DNA from: Dryocola sp036489025 | Lineage (GTDB): Bacteria > Pseudomonadota > Gammaproteobacteria > Enterobacterales > Enterobacteriaceae | Reading direction: 5' to 3' | Assembly (NCBI GenBank): GCA_036489025.1 | Contig: DASXGN010000047.1 | Location: 124,001-188,000 of the forward strand | DNA: 64,000 nt | Part shown: in pieces, positions 45,260 through 52,915 of the stretch | Position numbering within the stretch: position 1 is the stretch's first letter | How the letters are laid out: each line of letters starts with the position of its first letter | Translations under genes and position numbers: made by a program | The notes under the pieces: generated by a model | What the model saw: only the letters and a program-made list of their open reading frames with translations | What the model was told of the DNA's origin: nothing | The model's database searches: none

Positions 45260-45697
45260 ATGTATTCACCTTCGGACTATGATGTTCACGGCAATCTGAA
45301 AACACCTTTTTTATTCTGGTGCATTCTTCTGTTTCAGGCCCGAACCTGGTTTTTGCTGGCTCTGGCGGGTGCTTCCCGCCAGCAGGGCGATACTTTACTG
45401 GGCCTGTTTTATCCCGATCGCGACAACTTCTGGCTGGGGCTGCTGCCGGGCATTCCCGCCGCGTTAGCCTTTGTGATTAGCGGGCGCAGGCATTTATGGC
45501 CGCGCCTGTGGTCGGCATGGCGCTGGGTGCTGACCGGCGCGCAGGCTGCGGTGCTGGCCTGGCAACTGGTCATACTCTGGCAAGGCGAAACGTTTACCGG
45601 CATCACGCTGGCCGTGCTGATGGGCGACGTTTTTGCGCTATGGTGGCTGGCAACGAATCGCCGCCTGCGGGATTACTTTTTACCGCAAAGTGAATGA
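45260..45697 (+). CDS. yfeZ: Inner-membrane protein YfeZ (DUF2919)
   Basis: A 145-residue membrane protein with about four helices, matching E. coli YfeZ (151). The start is the ATG at 45260 (MYSPSDYDVHGNLKTPF), with a TTG one codon before as an alternative; AGG lies 9 bases upstream. The function is unknown. The yfeY promoter begins within 5 bp of its stop. Confidence 0.88.
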   Translation: MYSPSDYDVHGNLKTPFLFWCILLFQARTWFLLALAGASRQQGDTLLGLFYPDRDNFWLGLLPGIPAALAFVISGRRHLWPRLWSAWRWVLTGAQAAVLAWQLVILWQGETFTGITLAVLMGDVFALWWLATNRRLRDYFLPQSE

Positions 45698-45700
45698 ACG

Positions 45701-45728
45701 GGCACTTTTACGTGAGTTTGTACTCCAA
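45701..45728 (+). promoter_or_regulatory. Candidate sigma-E promoter of yfeY
   Basis: GGCACTT (6 of 7 to GGAACTT), 16 bases, then TCCAA (4 of 5 to TCAAA). It lies 34 bp before yfeY, a known sigma-E target in E. coli. Confidence 0.55.
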
Positions 45729-45761
45729 TGCCCGTTACCACTCCAAAACAAGGAATTATTG

Positions 45762-46337
45762 ATGAAGACTTTGCGCCTGATGATGTTAGCCGCGCCGCTG
45801 GTCCTGAGCGGCTGCTCCACGCTTTCTAACATGCACTGGTCAAGCCTCTCGCCAATGAGCTGGTTTAGCTCCTCGCTGGAAGTGAGCGAGCAGGGCGTGG
45901 GCGGCCTGAATGCCAGCACGCCGATGAATGAAGACGCCGTGAGTGAAGGGCTGAACGATAACTATCGCCTGCGCAGCGGCATGAAAACCGACGGCGGCAC
46001 CGTGGTGCGCTATTTCGAAGCGATGGACGATAAAACGCTGATGATTATCGTCAACGGCCAGGACGGTAAAGTGAGCCGCGTGGACGTGATGGACAAAGAT
46101 GTTGCTACCGACGGCGGCGTAAAAATCGGCGCGGCATTTAGCGATCTCTACGATAAAGCCTATGGCTCATGCCAGGCCGCAACCGGCGACGACGCCGGGA
46201 ATGTGGAATGTAAGGCGCCGGGTAGCCAGCATATTAGCTACCTGTTTAAAGGCGAGTGGCACGGTCCGGAAGGCCTGATGCCCTCTGATGATACGTTGAA
46301 GAAATGGACCATCAGCAAAATTATCTGGCGCAGATAA
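45762..46337 (+). CDS. yfeY: RpoE-regulated lipoprotein YfeY
   Basis: A 191-residue lipoprotein, the E. coli YfeY length. The lipobox LSGC puts the lipidated cysteine at residue 18 of MKTLRLMMLAAPLVLSGCS. The conserved C-terminal half includes DYRLRSGM-like NYRLRSGMKTDGG and GPEGLMPSDDTLKKW. AAGGAATTATTG precedes the ATG. A role in envelope stress is inferred from its sigma-E control; the molecular function is unknown. Confidence 0.93.
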   Translation: MKTLRLMMLAAPLVLSGCSTLSNMHWSSLSPMSWFSSSLEVSEQGVGGLNASTPMNEDAVSEGLNDNYRLRSGMKTDGGTVVRYFEAMDDKTLMIIVNGQDGKVSRVDVMDKDVATDGGVKIGAAFSDLYDKAYGSCQAATGDDAGNVECKAPGSQHISYLFKGEWHGPEGLMPSDDTLKKWTISKIIWRR

Positions 46338-46352
46338 AACGGCATCAGGTTT

Positions 46353-46372
46353 GCGCCTTCTCAAGAAGGCGC
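46353..46372 (+). terminator. Hairpin after yfeY
   Basis: GCGCCTTCT-CA-AGAAGGCGC is a perfect stem 15 bp after the yfeY stop without a T run; it may be a Rho-dependent or stabilising hairpin. Confidence 0.5.
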
Positions 46373-46400
46373 AGCCGGAATCGGGTATGATAGGACGATA

Positions 46401-46424
46401 AACGCCACGCAAAGTGGCGTGTTT
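46401..46424 (+). promoter_or_regulatory. Hairpin in the yfeX leader
   Basis: ACGCCAC-GCAAA-GTGGCGT followed by GTTTCATTT lies just before the AGGAGG of yfeX. It could be a weak terminator of the yfeY transcript or structure in the yfeX leader. Confidence 0.5.
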
Positions 46425-46440
46425 CATTTCAGGAGGATTC

Positions 46441-47340
46441 ATGTCTCGGGTTCAAACTGGCATTCTGCCAGAGCATTGTCGCGCTGCCGTCTGGCTGGAA
46501 GCGAGTATTCAGGGCGATTTTGACGCTATCCGTCAGGGCTGCAAAACCTTCAACGAGTCGCTGAACGCCTGTCAGGAAAAATTCCCAGAGGCGAAGCTCG
46601 GCGCGGTTGTCGCCTTTGGCCACGATCTATGGCGCGATTTGAGCGGCGGCGTGGGGGCCGACGAGCTGAAGAACTTTGCGCCGCTGGGCAAAGGCCTCGC
46701 TCCGGCGACGCAGCACGACGTGATGATTCACATCCTGTCCCTGCGCCATGACGTGAACTTTTCCGTCGCGCAGGCGGCGCTGGCGGCTTTCGGCGACGCG
46801 CTGAAAATCGAAGAAGAAGTTCATGGTTTCCGCTGGGTGGAAGAGCGCGATTTGAGCGGCTTTGTCGACGGCACGGAAAACCCGCAGGGCGAAGAAAATC
46901 GTCGTGAAGTGGCGGTGATAAACGAAGGCGTGGACGCGGGCGGCAGCTATGTGTTCGTGCAGCGCTGGGAGCATAACCTTAAGCAGCTCAACCGCATGAG
47001 CGTGGGCGATCAGGAAATGATCGTTGGCCGCACGAAAGAAGCTAACGAAGAGATCGACGGTGATGAACGTCCGGCGACTTCCCACCTCAGCCGCGTGGAT
47101 TTGAAAGAGAACGGCAAAGGGTTGAAGATTGTCCGCCAGAGCCTGCCATACGGCACCGCCAGCGGCACTCACGGCCTTTACTTCATCGCCTACTGCGCAC
47201 GCCTGCACAATATTGAACAGCAGCTGCTGAGCATGTTCGGCGAAACCGACGGCAAGCGCGACGGTATGCTGCGCTTCACTAAGCCGGTGACCGGCGGCTA
47301 CTATTTTGCCCCGTCTCTGGATAAGCTTTTAAGCCTGTAA
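46441..47340 (+). CDS. yfeX: Dye-decolourising-type heme peroxidase YfeX
   Basis: YfeX is a cytoplasmic DyP-type heme peroxidase that oxidises porphyrinogens. The 299 residues equal E. coli YfeX from the ATG at 46441 (MSRVQTGILPEHCRAAVW), five bases after AGGAGG. The GxxDG motif is GFVDGTENPQGEENR (distal Asp near residue 143). The proximal heme histidine is in PATSHLSRVD near residue 215. A claimed deferrochelatase role in E. coli is disputed. Confidence 0.95.
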   Translation: MSRVQTGILPEHCRAAVWLEASIQGDFDAIRQGCKTFNESLNACQEKFPEAKLGAVVAFGHDLWRDLSGGVGADELKNFAPLGKGLAPATQHDVMIHILSLRHDVNFSVAQAALAAFGDALKIEEEVHGFRWVEERDLSGFVDGTENPQGEENRREVAVINEGVDAGGSYVFVQRWEHNLKQLNRMSVGDQEMIVGRTKEANEEIDGDERPATSHLSRVDLKENGKGLKIVRQSLPYGTASGTHGLYFIAYCARLHNIEQQLLSMFGETDGKRDGMLRFTKPVTGGYYFAPSLDKLLSL

Positions 47341-47347
47341 CTTCCCC

Positions 47348-47373
47348 CGGCGCAGCGCCCGCTGCGCCGTTTA
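47348..47373 (+). terminator. Terminator of yfeX
   Basis: CGGCGCAGC-GCCC-GCTGCGCCG followed by TTTAT, just after the yfeX stop. Confidence 0.8.
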
Positions 47374-47408
47374 TACCTCTTATATCCCTTTCTTATTGCA
47401 AATCACCA

Positions 47409-47459
47409 AACGGTATATAAAACCGTTACAGCTTTGTCACCGGTTATAAATAAACTGGT
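47409..47459 (+). promoter_or_regulatory. Two inverted repeats in the cysP promoter region (candidate CysB sites)
   Basis: AACGGT-N7-ACCGTT (47409-47427) and the imperfect ACCGGTT-N7-AACTGGT (47439-47459) have centres 31 bp apart, on one face of the helix. CysB activates cysP in E. coli and binds AT-rich degenerate sites. Assignment to CysB is inferred from context. Confidence 0.4.
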
Positions 47460-47501
47460 CCCCTGTTAAGCATGACCGTTATCACAAATATAGGGTGCAG
47501 A

Positions 47502-48518
47502 ATGGCAAAGTCGTCGGTTAAAAAAGTTTGGAGTGCGCTGGTTGTCTCGGCGTTGCTGGCCGGTTCTGCACACGCCACCGAGCTGCTTAACAGCTCTTAT
47601 GATGTGTCTCGCGAGCTGTTTGCCGCGCTTAACCCGGCGTTTGCGCAGCAGTGGGCGCAGGAAAATAACGGTGACAGGCTGACGATAAAACAATCTCATG
47701 CCGGGTCATCAAAACAGGCGCTGGCGATATTACAGGGCTTAAAAGCTGACGTTGTAACTTATAACCAGGTGACCGACGTGCAAATCCTGCACGATAAAGG
47801 CAACCTGATCCCCGCCGACTGGCAGAGCCGTTTACCGAACAACAGCTCTCCGTTCTATTCCACTATGGCTTTCCTGGTGCGCAAGGGTAACCCTAAGAAT
47901 ATCCACGACTGGAACGACCTGGTTCGTCCGGACGTGAAGCTGATTTTCCCGAATCCCAAAACCTCCGGCAACGCCCGTTATACCTATCTGGGGGCATGGG
48001 GCGCCGCTAACAAAGCTGACGGCGGCGATAAAGCCAAGACCGAGCAGTTCATGACTCAGTTCCTGAAGAACGTTGAGGTATTCGATACCGGCGGTCGCGG
48101 GGCAACCACCACTTTCGTTGAACGCGGCCTCGGCGATGTGCTGATTAGCTTTGAGTCGGAAGTGAATAACATTCGCAAGCAGTACGAGAAGGACGGCTAT
48201 GAAGTTGTGGTGCCGAAGGTGAACATTCTCGCCGAGTTCCCGGTTGCCTGGGTGGATAAAAACGTGAAGGCCAACGGCACTGAGAAAGCGGCAAAAGAGT
48301 ATCTGAACTTCTTATACAGCCCGGCGGCGCAAACCATCATCACCGACTATTACTACCGCGTGAATAACCCGGCGGTGATGGGCAAGCTGAAGGACAAATT
48401 CCCGCAGACTGAACTGTTCCGCGTGGAAGATGAGTTTGGCGGCTGGCCGCAAGCGATGAAAACCCATTTTGCCACCGGCGGCGAGTTCGACAAGCTGGTA
48501 GCGGCGGGGCGTAAGTAA
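47502..48518 (+). CDS. cysP: Thiosulfate/sulfate-binding periplasmic protein
   Basis: CysP captures thiosulfate and sulfate for the CysTWA transporter. The 338 residues equal E. coli CysP from the ATG at 47502 (MAKSSVKKVWSALVVSALL), with AGGGTG before it; the earlier ATG at 47472 is in the leader. A signal peptide ends at HA-TELLNSSYDVSRE. Oxyanion contacts are in QSHAGSSKQ, NNSSPFYSTMAF and PKTSGNARYTYL. It is the first gene of cysPTWA(M); its stop overlaps cysT by one base (TAATG). Confidence 0.97.
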   Translation: MAKSSVKKVWSALVVSALLAGSAHATELLNSSYDVSRELFAALNPAFAQQWAQENNGDRLTIKQSHAGSSKQALAILQGLKADVVTYNQVTDVQILHDKGNLIPADWQSRLPNNSSPFYSTMAFLVRKGNPKNIHDWNDLVRPDVKLIFPNPKTSGNARYTYLGAWGAANKADGGDKAKTEQFMTQFLKNVEVFDTGGRGATTTFVERGLGDVLISFESEVNNIRKQYEKDGYEVVVPKVNILAEFPVAWVDKNVKANGTEKAAKEYLNFLYSPAAQTIITDYYYRVNNPAVMGKLKDKFPQTELFRVEDEFGGWPQAMKTHFATGGEFDKLVAAGRK

Positions 48519-49351
48519 TGTTTGCCGTTGCTTCCAAACGCGTGCTGCCGGGCTTTACCCTAAGCCTTGGCACCAGTTTGCTATTCGTGTGCCTGATTTT
48601 ATTGCTGCCGCTCAGCGCGCTGGTGATGCAGCTTTCTGAGATGACGCTGGCGCAGTATTGGGAAGTTATTACCAATCCGCAGGTGGTGGCGGCCTATAAA
48701 GTGACGCTGCTGTCCGCGGGCGTCGCCTCTATCTTTAACGGCCTGTTCGGCATGTTGATGGCATGGATTTTAACCCGCTATCAGTTCCCGGGCCGCAGCC
48801 TGCTGGACGCGCTGATGGATTTACCCTTTGCGCTGCCAACGGCGGTGGCCGGCCTGACGCTGGCCGGCCTGTTCTCAGTCAACGGCTGGTACGGCGAATG
48901 GCTGGCCCAGTTTGGCATTAAGGTGACTTACACCTGGCTCGGCATCGCGGTAGCGATGGCGTTTACCAGCATTCCCTTCGTGGTGCGCACGGTGCAGCCG
49001 GTGCTTGAAGAGCTGGGCCCGGAATATGAAGAGGCCGCCGAGACGCTCGGCGCAACCCGCTGGCGGAGCTTCCGCCGCGTGATTTTGCCCGAGCTGTCGC
49101 CCGCGCTGATGGCGGGCGTTGCGCTCTCGTTTACCCGCAGCCTCGGTGAGTTTGGCGCGGTTATCTTTATCGCCGGGAACATCGCCTGGAAAACGGAGGT
49201 GACCTCGCTGATGATTTTTGTGCGCCTGCAGGAGTTCGACTATCCGGCAGCCAGCGCTATCGCTTCGGTTATTCTAGCCGCCTCGCTGCTGCTGCTGTTC
49301 ACCATTAACACGTTGCAAAGTCGCTTTGGTCGGCGCGTGGTAGGTCACTGA
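48518..49351 (+). CDS. cysT: Sulfate/thiosulfate ABC transporter permease CysT (CysU)
   Basis: One of the two membrane subunits of the sulfate importer. The 277 residues equal E. coli CysU. Six membrane helices and the EAA coupling loop (EYEEAAETLGATRWRSF, near residue 170) are visible. Its stop overlaps the cysW start by one base (TGATG), so synthesis of the two permeases is coupled. Confidence 0.97.
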   Translation: MFAVASKRVLPGFTLSLGTSLLFVCLILLLPLSALVMQLSEMTLAQYWEVITNPQVVAAYKVTLLSAGVASIFNGLFGMLMAWILTRYQFPGRSLLDALMDLPFALPTAVAGLTLAGLFSVNGWYGEWLAQFGIKVTYTWLGIAVAMAFTSIPFVVRTVQPVLEELGPEYEEAAETLGATRWRSFRRVILPELSPALMAGVALSFTRSLGEFGAVIFIAGNIAWKTEVTSLMIFVRLQEFDYPAASAIASVILAASLLLLFTINTLQSRFGRRVVGH

Positions 49352-50226
49352 TGACGGACGTAACCGAATTGAAAAGCTATCGTCGCTCCGGTTTTAACTG
49401 GGGGAAATGGACGCTGATTGGCATCGGCGTGCTGGTTTCATTTCTGCTGCTGGTGGTGCCGGTAGCGTCGATCTTTGCCGAGGCGTTCTCAAAAGGGTTG
49501 CTGCCCGCGCTGCAAAATATCGCCGATCCGGACATGCTGCACGCCATCTGGCTGACGGTGATGATTGCCCTGATTACCGTACCGGTGAACCTGGTGTTCG
49601 GCATTCTGCTGGCCTGGCTGGTGACGCGCTTTAACTTCCCTGGCCGCCAGCTGCTGCTGACGCTGCTGGATATTCCTTTTGCCGTGTCGCCGGTGGTTGC
49701 CGGCCTGGTTTATCTGTTGTTCTACGGCTCCAACGGCCCGCTGGCGGCCTTTATGGACGAACACAACATTCAGATTATGTTCGCCTGGCCGGGCATGGTG
49801 CTGGTCACTATTTTCGTCACCTGTCCTTTCGTGGTGCGTGAGCTGGTGCCGGTGATGCTTAGCCAGGGCAGCCAGGAAGATGAGGCGGCTATTCTGCTCG
49901 GCGCTTCCGGCTGGCAGATGTTTAAACGCGTTACGCTGCCGAACATCCGCTGGGCTTTGCTATACGGCGTAGTGCTGACCAACGCCCGTGCGATTGGCGA
50001 GTTTGGTGCCGTCTCCGTGGTTTCCGGTTCTATTCGCGGCGAGACGTTCTCGCTGCCTTTACAGATTGAATTACTCCAGCAGGATTACAACACCGTCGGA
50101 TCGTTTACCGCCGCGGCGCTGCTCACCCTGATGGCTATTGTGACCCTGTTTTTGAAGAGTGCTCTGCAGTGGCGTCTGAACAATCAGGAAAAACGTCTGC
50201 AGCAGGAGGGAAATCATGAGCATTGA
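49351..50226 (+). CDS. cysW: Sulfate/thiosulfate ABC transporter permease CysW
   Basis: The second membrane subunit, 291 residues as in E. coli. It has six helices and a coupling loop QEDEAAILLGASGWQMFKRV. The end of the gene overlaps cysA by 11 bp. CysT and CysW are homologous and form the channel heterodimer. Confidence 0.97.
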   Translation: MTDVTELKSYRRSGFNWGKWTLIGIGVLVSFLLLVVPVASIFAEAFSKGLLPALQNIADPDMLHAIWLTVMIALITVPVNLVFGILLAWLVTRFNFPGRQLLLTLLDIPFAVSPVVAGLVYLLFYGSNGPLAAFMDEHNIQIMFAWPGMVLVTIFVTCPFVVRELVPVMLSQGSQEDEAAILLGASGWQMFKRVTLPNIRWALLYGVVLTNARAIGEFGAVSVVSGSIRGETFSLPLQIELLQQDYNTVGSFTAAALLTLMAIVTLFLKSALQWRLNNQEKRLQQEGNHEH

Positions 50227-51316
50227 TATTACCAATATTAAGAAATCTTTTGGTCGCACCCAGGTGCTGAACGATATCTCGCTGGATATCCCTTCGGGTC
50301 AGATGGTGGCGCTGCTGGGGCCGTCCGGCTCCGGGAAAACGACGCTGCTGCGTATTATCGCCGGGCTCGAGCATCAGAACAGCGGGCGCATCAGCTTCCA
50401 CGGTACGGACGTGAGCCGCATACACGCCCGCGACCGAAAAGTTGGCTTTGTGTTCCAGCATTACGCGCTGTTCCGCCATATGAGCGTTTTCGACAACATT
50501 GCCTTTGGCCTGACCGTACTGCCGCGCCGCGAGCGTCCTTCTGCCGCCGTCATCAAGCAGAAGGTCACCCAGCTGCTGGAGATGGTTCAGCTGTCACATT
50601 TGGCCGATCGCTACCCGGCTCAGCTATCAGGCGGCCAGAAACAGCGCGTGGCACTGGCGCGTGCGCTGGCCGTAGAGCCGCAGATTCTGCTGCTTGATGA
50701 GCCTTTTGGCGCGCTGGACGCTCAGGTACGTAAAGAGCTTAGGCGCTGGCTGCGACAGCTTCACGAAGAGCTGAAGTTTACCAGCGTGTTCGTGACCCAC
50801 GACCAGGAAGAGGCGATGGAAGTGGCCGATCGCGTGGTGGTGATGAGCCAGGGGAATATCGAACAGGTTGATACGCCGGAAGCCGTATGGCGCGAACCGG
50901 CGACCCGCTTTGTGCTGGAGTTCCTCGGCGAGGTTAACCGCATGAAGGGCACCGTGCGTGGCAGCCAGTTCCACGTGGGCGCTCACCGCTGGCCGCTTGG
51001 TTTTACACCCGCGCATCAGGGGCCGGTGGATTTATTCCTGCGCCCGTGGGAAGTGGACGTAAGCCGTCGAACTAACCTGGATTCGCCTCTGCCGGTGCAG
51101 GTGCTGGAAATCAGCCCGCGCGGACACTATATGCAGCTGGTTGTGCAGCCTCTGGGCTGGTATGACGAACCGCTGACGGTGGTGCTGCGTGAAGATCATG
51201 TTCCGGTGCGCGGTGAACGTCTGTTCGTCGGTTTGCAGCACGCCCGCCTGTACGACGGGAAAGACCGCATTCAACGTACCTATCATAGCCAGGTAGACCT
51301 GGCGCAGTCCGCCTGA
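50216..51316 (+). CDS. cysA: Sulfate/thiosulfate import ATP-binding protein CysA
   Basis: CysA powers the sulfate/thiosulfate importer. The 366 residues compare with 365 in E. coli. Walker A is GPSGSGKTTLL near residue 35, the signature LSGGQKQRVALARAL near 135, Walker B ILLLDEPFGALD, and the switch His in VFVTHDQEEAMEV. A C-terminal regulatory (TOBE-like) domain follows from about residue 240. A hairpin follows before cysM. Confidence 0.97.
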   Translation: MSIDITNIKKSFGRTQVLNDISLDIPSGQMVALLGPSGSGKTTLLRIIAGLEHQNSGRISFHGTDVSRIHARDRKVGFVFQHYALFRHMSVFDNIAFGLTVLPRRERPSAAVIKQKVTQLLEMVQLSHLADRYPAQLSGGQKQRVALARALAVEPQILLLDEPFGALDAQVRKELRRWLRQLHEELKFTSVFVTHDQEEAMEVADRVVVMSQGNIEQVDTPEAVWREPATRFVLEFLGEVNRMKGTVRGSQFHVGAHRWPLGFTPAHQGPVDLFLRPWEVDVSRRTNLDSPLPVQVLEISPRGHYMQLVVQPLGWYDEPLTVVLREDHVPVRGERLFVGLQHARLYDGKDRIQRTYHSQVDLAQSA

Positions 51317-51345
51317 TAAGTTTACCGCACTACATGAATCGCAAT

Positions 51346-51368
51346 AGCGGCCCCTGTGGCCGCTTTTT
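51346..51368 (+). terminator. Terminator or attenuator between cysA and cysM
   Basis: AGCGGCC-CCTGT-GGCCGCT plus TTTTA lies 15-40 bp before the cysM start. It should lower, not abolish, cysM expression from the cysP promoter. Confidence 0.82.
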
Positions 51369-51384
51369 ACTTTCTGGATATCGA

Positions 51385-52296
51385 GTGACGACCTTAGAAA
51401 GCACAATCGGCAATACGCCTCTGGTAAAGCTACAGCGCACCGGCCTGACTAACGGCAGCGAGATTTGGGTCAAGCTGGAAGGGAATAATCCGGCAGGCTC
51501 GGTGAAAGATCGCGCCGCGCTGTCGATGATTGTCCAGGCTGAAAAACGCGGCGAGATTACGCCGGGCGATACGCTAATTGAAGCGACCAGCGGCAATACC
51601 GGTATCGCGCTGGCAATGATCGCGGCTTTGAAAGGCTATCGCATGAAGCTGCTGATGCCGGATAACATGAGCATGGAGCGCAAGGCGGCGATGCAGGCCT
51701 ATGGTGCGGAGCTGATTCTGGTCACGAAAGAGCAGGGGATGGAAGGCGCACGCGAGATAGCCCGGCTGATGGGCGAGCGTGGCGAAGGTAAAGTGCTCGA
51801 TCAGTTTAATAATCCCGATAACCCCTACGCGCACTACACCACTACAGGGCCTGAAATCTGGCAGCAAACCAGCGGGCGAATGACGCATTTCGTTTCCAGC
51901 ATGGGCACCACCGGCACGATCACCGGCGTCAGCCGCTTTATGCGCGAGCTGGAGAAAAAGGTGACGATTGTCGGGCTGCAGCCGGAAGAGGGCAGCAGTA
52001 TTCCGGGCATTCGTCGCTGGCCGGAGGAGTGGCTGCCGAAGATTTTTAATCCGCAGCTGGTGGATGAGGTCATCGATATGTCGCAGCTCGAGGCCGAGCA
52101 GACCATGCGCAGACTGGCAACGGCGGAAGGTATCTTTTGCGGCGTGAGTTCAGGGGGAGCCGTGGCGGGCGCGTTACGTGTGGCGCAGGCCAATCCGGGA
52201 AGCGTGGTGGTGGCGATTATCTGCGACCGAGGCGACAGATATTTATCGACCGGCGTTTTTGGGGAAGAAAGTTATTCTCAGTGCGCGGGCATCTGA
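51385..52296 (+). CDS. cysM: Cysteine synthase B (O-acetylserine sulfhydrylase B)
   Basis: CysM makes cysteine from O-acetylserine and sulfide, and S-sulfocysteine from thiosulfate, a fit with the thiosulfate transporter upstream. Starting at the GTG at 51385 it has 303 residues, equal to E. coli CysM. The PLP lysine is in NNPAGSVKDRAAL near residue 41, and the substrate loop is EATSGNTGIALA. A longer frame from the ATG at 51334 covers the terminator hairpin and is rejected. Confidence 0.96.
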   Translation: MTTLESTIGNTPLVKLQRTGLTNGSEIWVKLEGNNPAGSVKDRAALSMIVQAEKRGEITPGDTLIEATSGNTGIALAMIAALKGYRMKLLMPDNMSMERKAAMQAYGAELILVTKEQGMEGAREIARLMGERGEGKVLDQFNNPDNPYAHYTTTGPEIWQQTSGRMTHFVSSMGTTGTITGVSRFMRELEKKVTIVGLQPEEGSSIPGIRRWPEEWLPKIFNPQLVDEVIDMSQLEAEQTMRRLATAEGIFCGVSSGGAVAGALRVAQANPGSVVVAIICDRGDRYLSTGVFGEESYSQCAGI

Positions 52297-52318
52297 TTCG
52301 ACGCGGAAGAAACAAATA

Positions 52319-52345
52319 AAAACGGCACCGCAGGGGTGCCGTTTT
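52319..52345. terminator. Bidirectional terminator between cysM and crr
   Basis: AAAACGGCACC-GCAGG-GGTGCCGTTTT serves the convergent cysM and pts-crr transcripts. pdxK and yfeK/yfeS, present here in E. coli, are absent. Confidence 0.9.
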
Positions 52346-52365
52346 CAATTCAATGTGCGGTCAAC

Positions 52366-52875
52366 TTACTTCTTGATGCGGATCACCGGGGTTTCACCCA
52401 CGGTCACGCTACCAGACAGCTTGATCAGCTCTTTGATTTCGTCCATGTTAGAGATAACAACCGGAGTCAGAGTCGACTTGGCTTTCTCTTCTAGCAATGG
52501 CAGATCAAATTCGATAACCACGTCGCCCTTCTTCACGCGCTGGCCTTCTTCTGCGATGCGCTTGAAACCTTCGCCTTTCAGTTCAACGGTATCAATACCG
52601 AAGTGAACGAACAGCTCGATGCCGCTATCGGACTCGATAGAGAAAGCATGGTTGGTTTCGAAGATTTTGCCGATGGTGCCGTCAACCGGAGCAACCATTT
52701 TGTTGCCAGTCGGTTTAATCGCGATGCCATCGCCTACGATCTTCTCTGCAAACACCACGTCCGGAACATCTTCAATATTGACGATTTCGCCAGAAAGCGG
52801 GGCAATGATCTCAATGGTTCCGGTGTCTTTTTTATCATCAGAAACCAGAGATTTCAGTTTATCAAACAAACCCAT
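52366..52875 (-). CDS. crr: Glucose-specific PTS enzyme IIA
   Basis: EIIA(Glc) passes phosphate from HPr to glucose permease and is the central regulator of catabolite control (adenylate cyclase, inducer exclusion). The 169 residues equal E. coli Crr. The active-site histidines are in TNHAFSIES and LFVHFGIDTVELKG (about residues 76 and 91). The N-terminal amphipathic helix MGLFDKLKSLVSDD is intact. It is third in ptsH-ptsI-crr, 40 bp after ptsI. Confidence 0.98.
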   Translation of the reverse strand: MGLFDKLKSLVSDDKKDTGTIEIIAPLSGEIVNIEDVPDVVFAEKIVGDGIAIKPTGNKMVAPVDGTIGKIFETNHAFSIESDSGIELFVHFGIDTVELKGEGFKRIAEEGQRVKKGDVVIEFDLPLLEEKAKSTLTPVVISNMDEIKELIKLSGSVTVGETPVIRIKK

Positions 52876-52915
52876 GATCTTCTCCTAAGCAGTAAATTGG
52901 GCCGCATCCGGTGGA

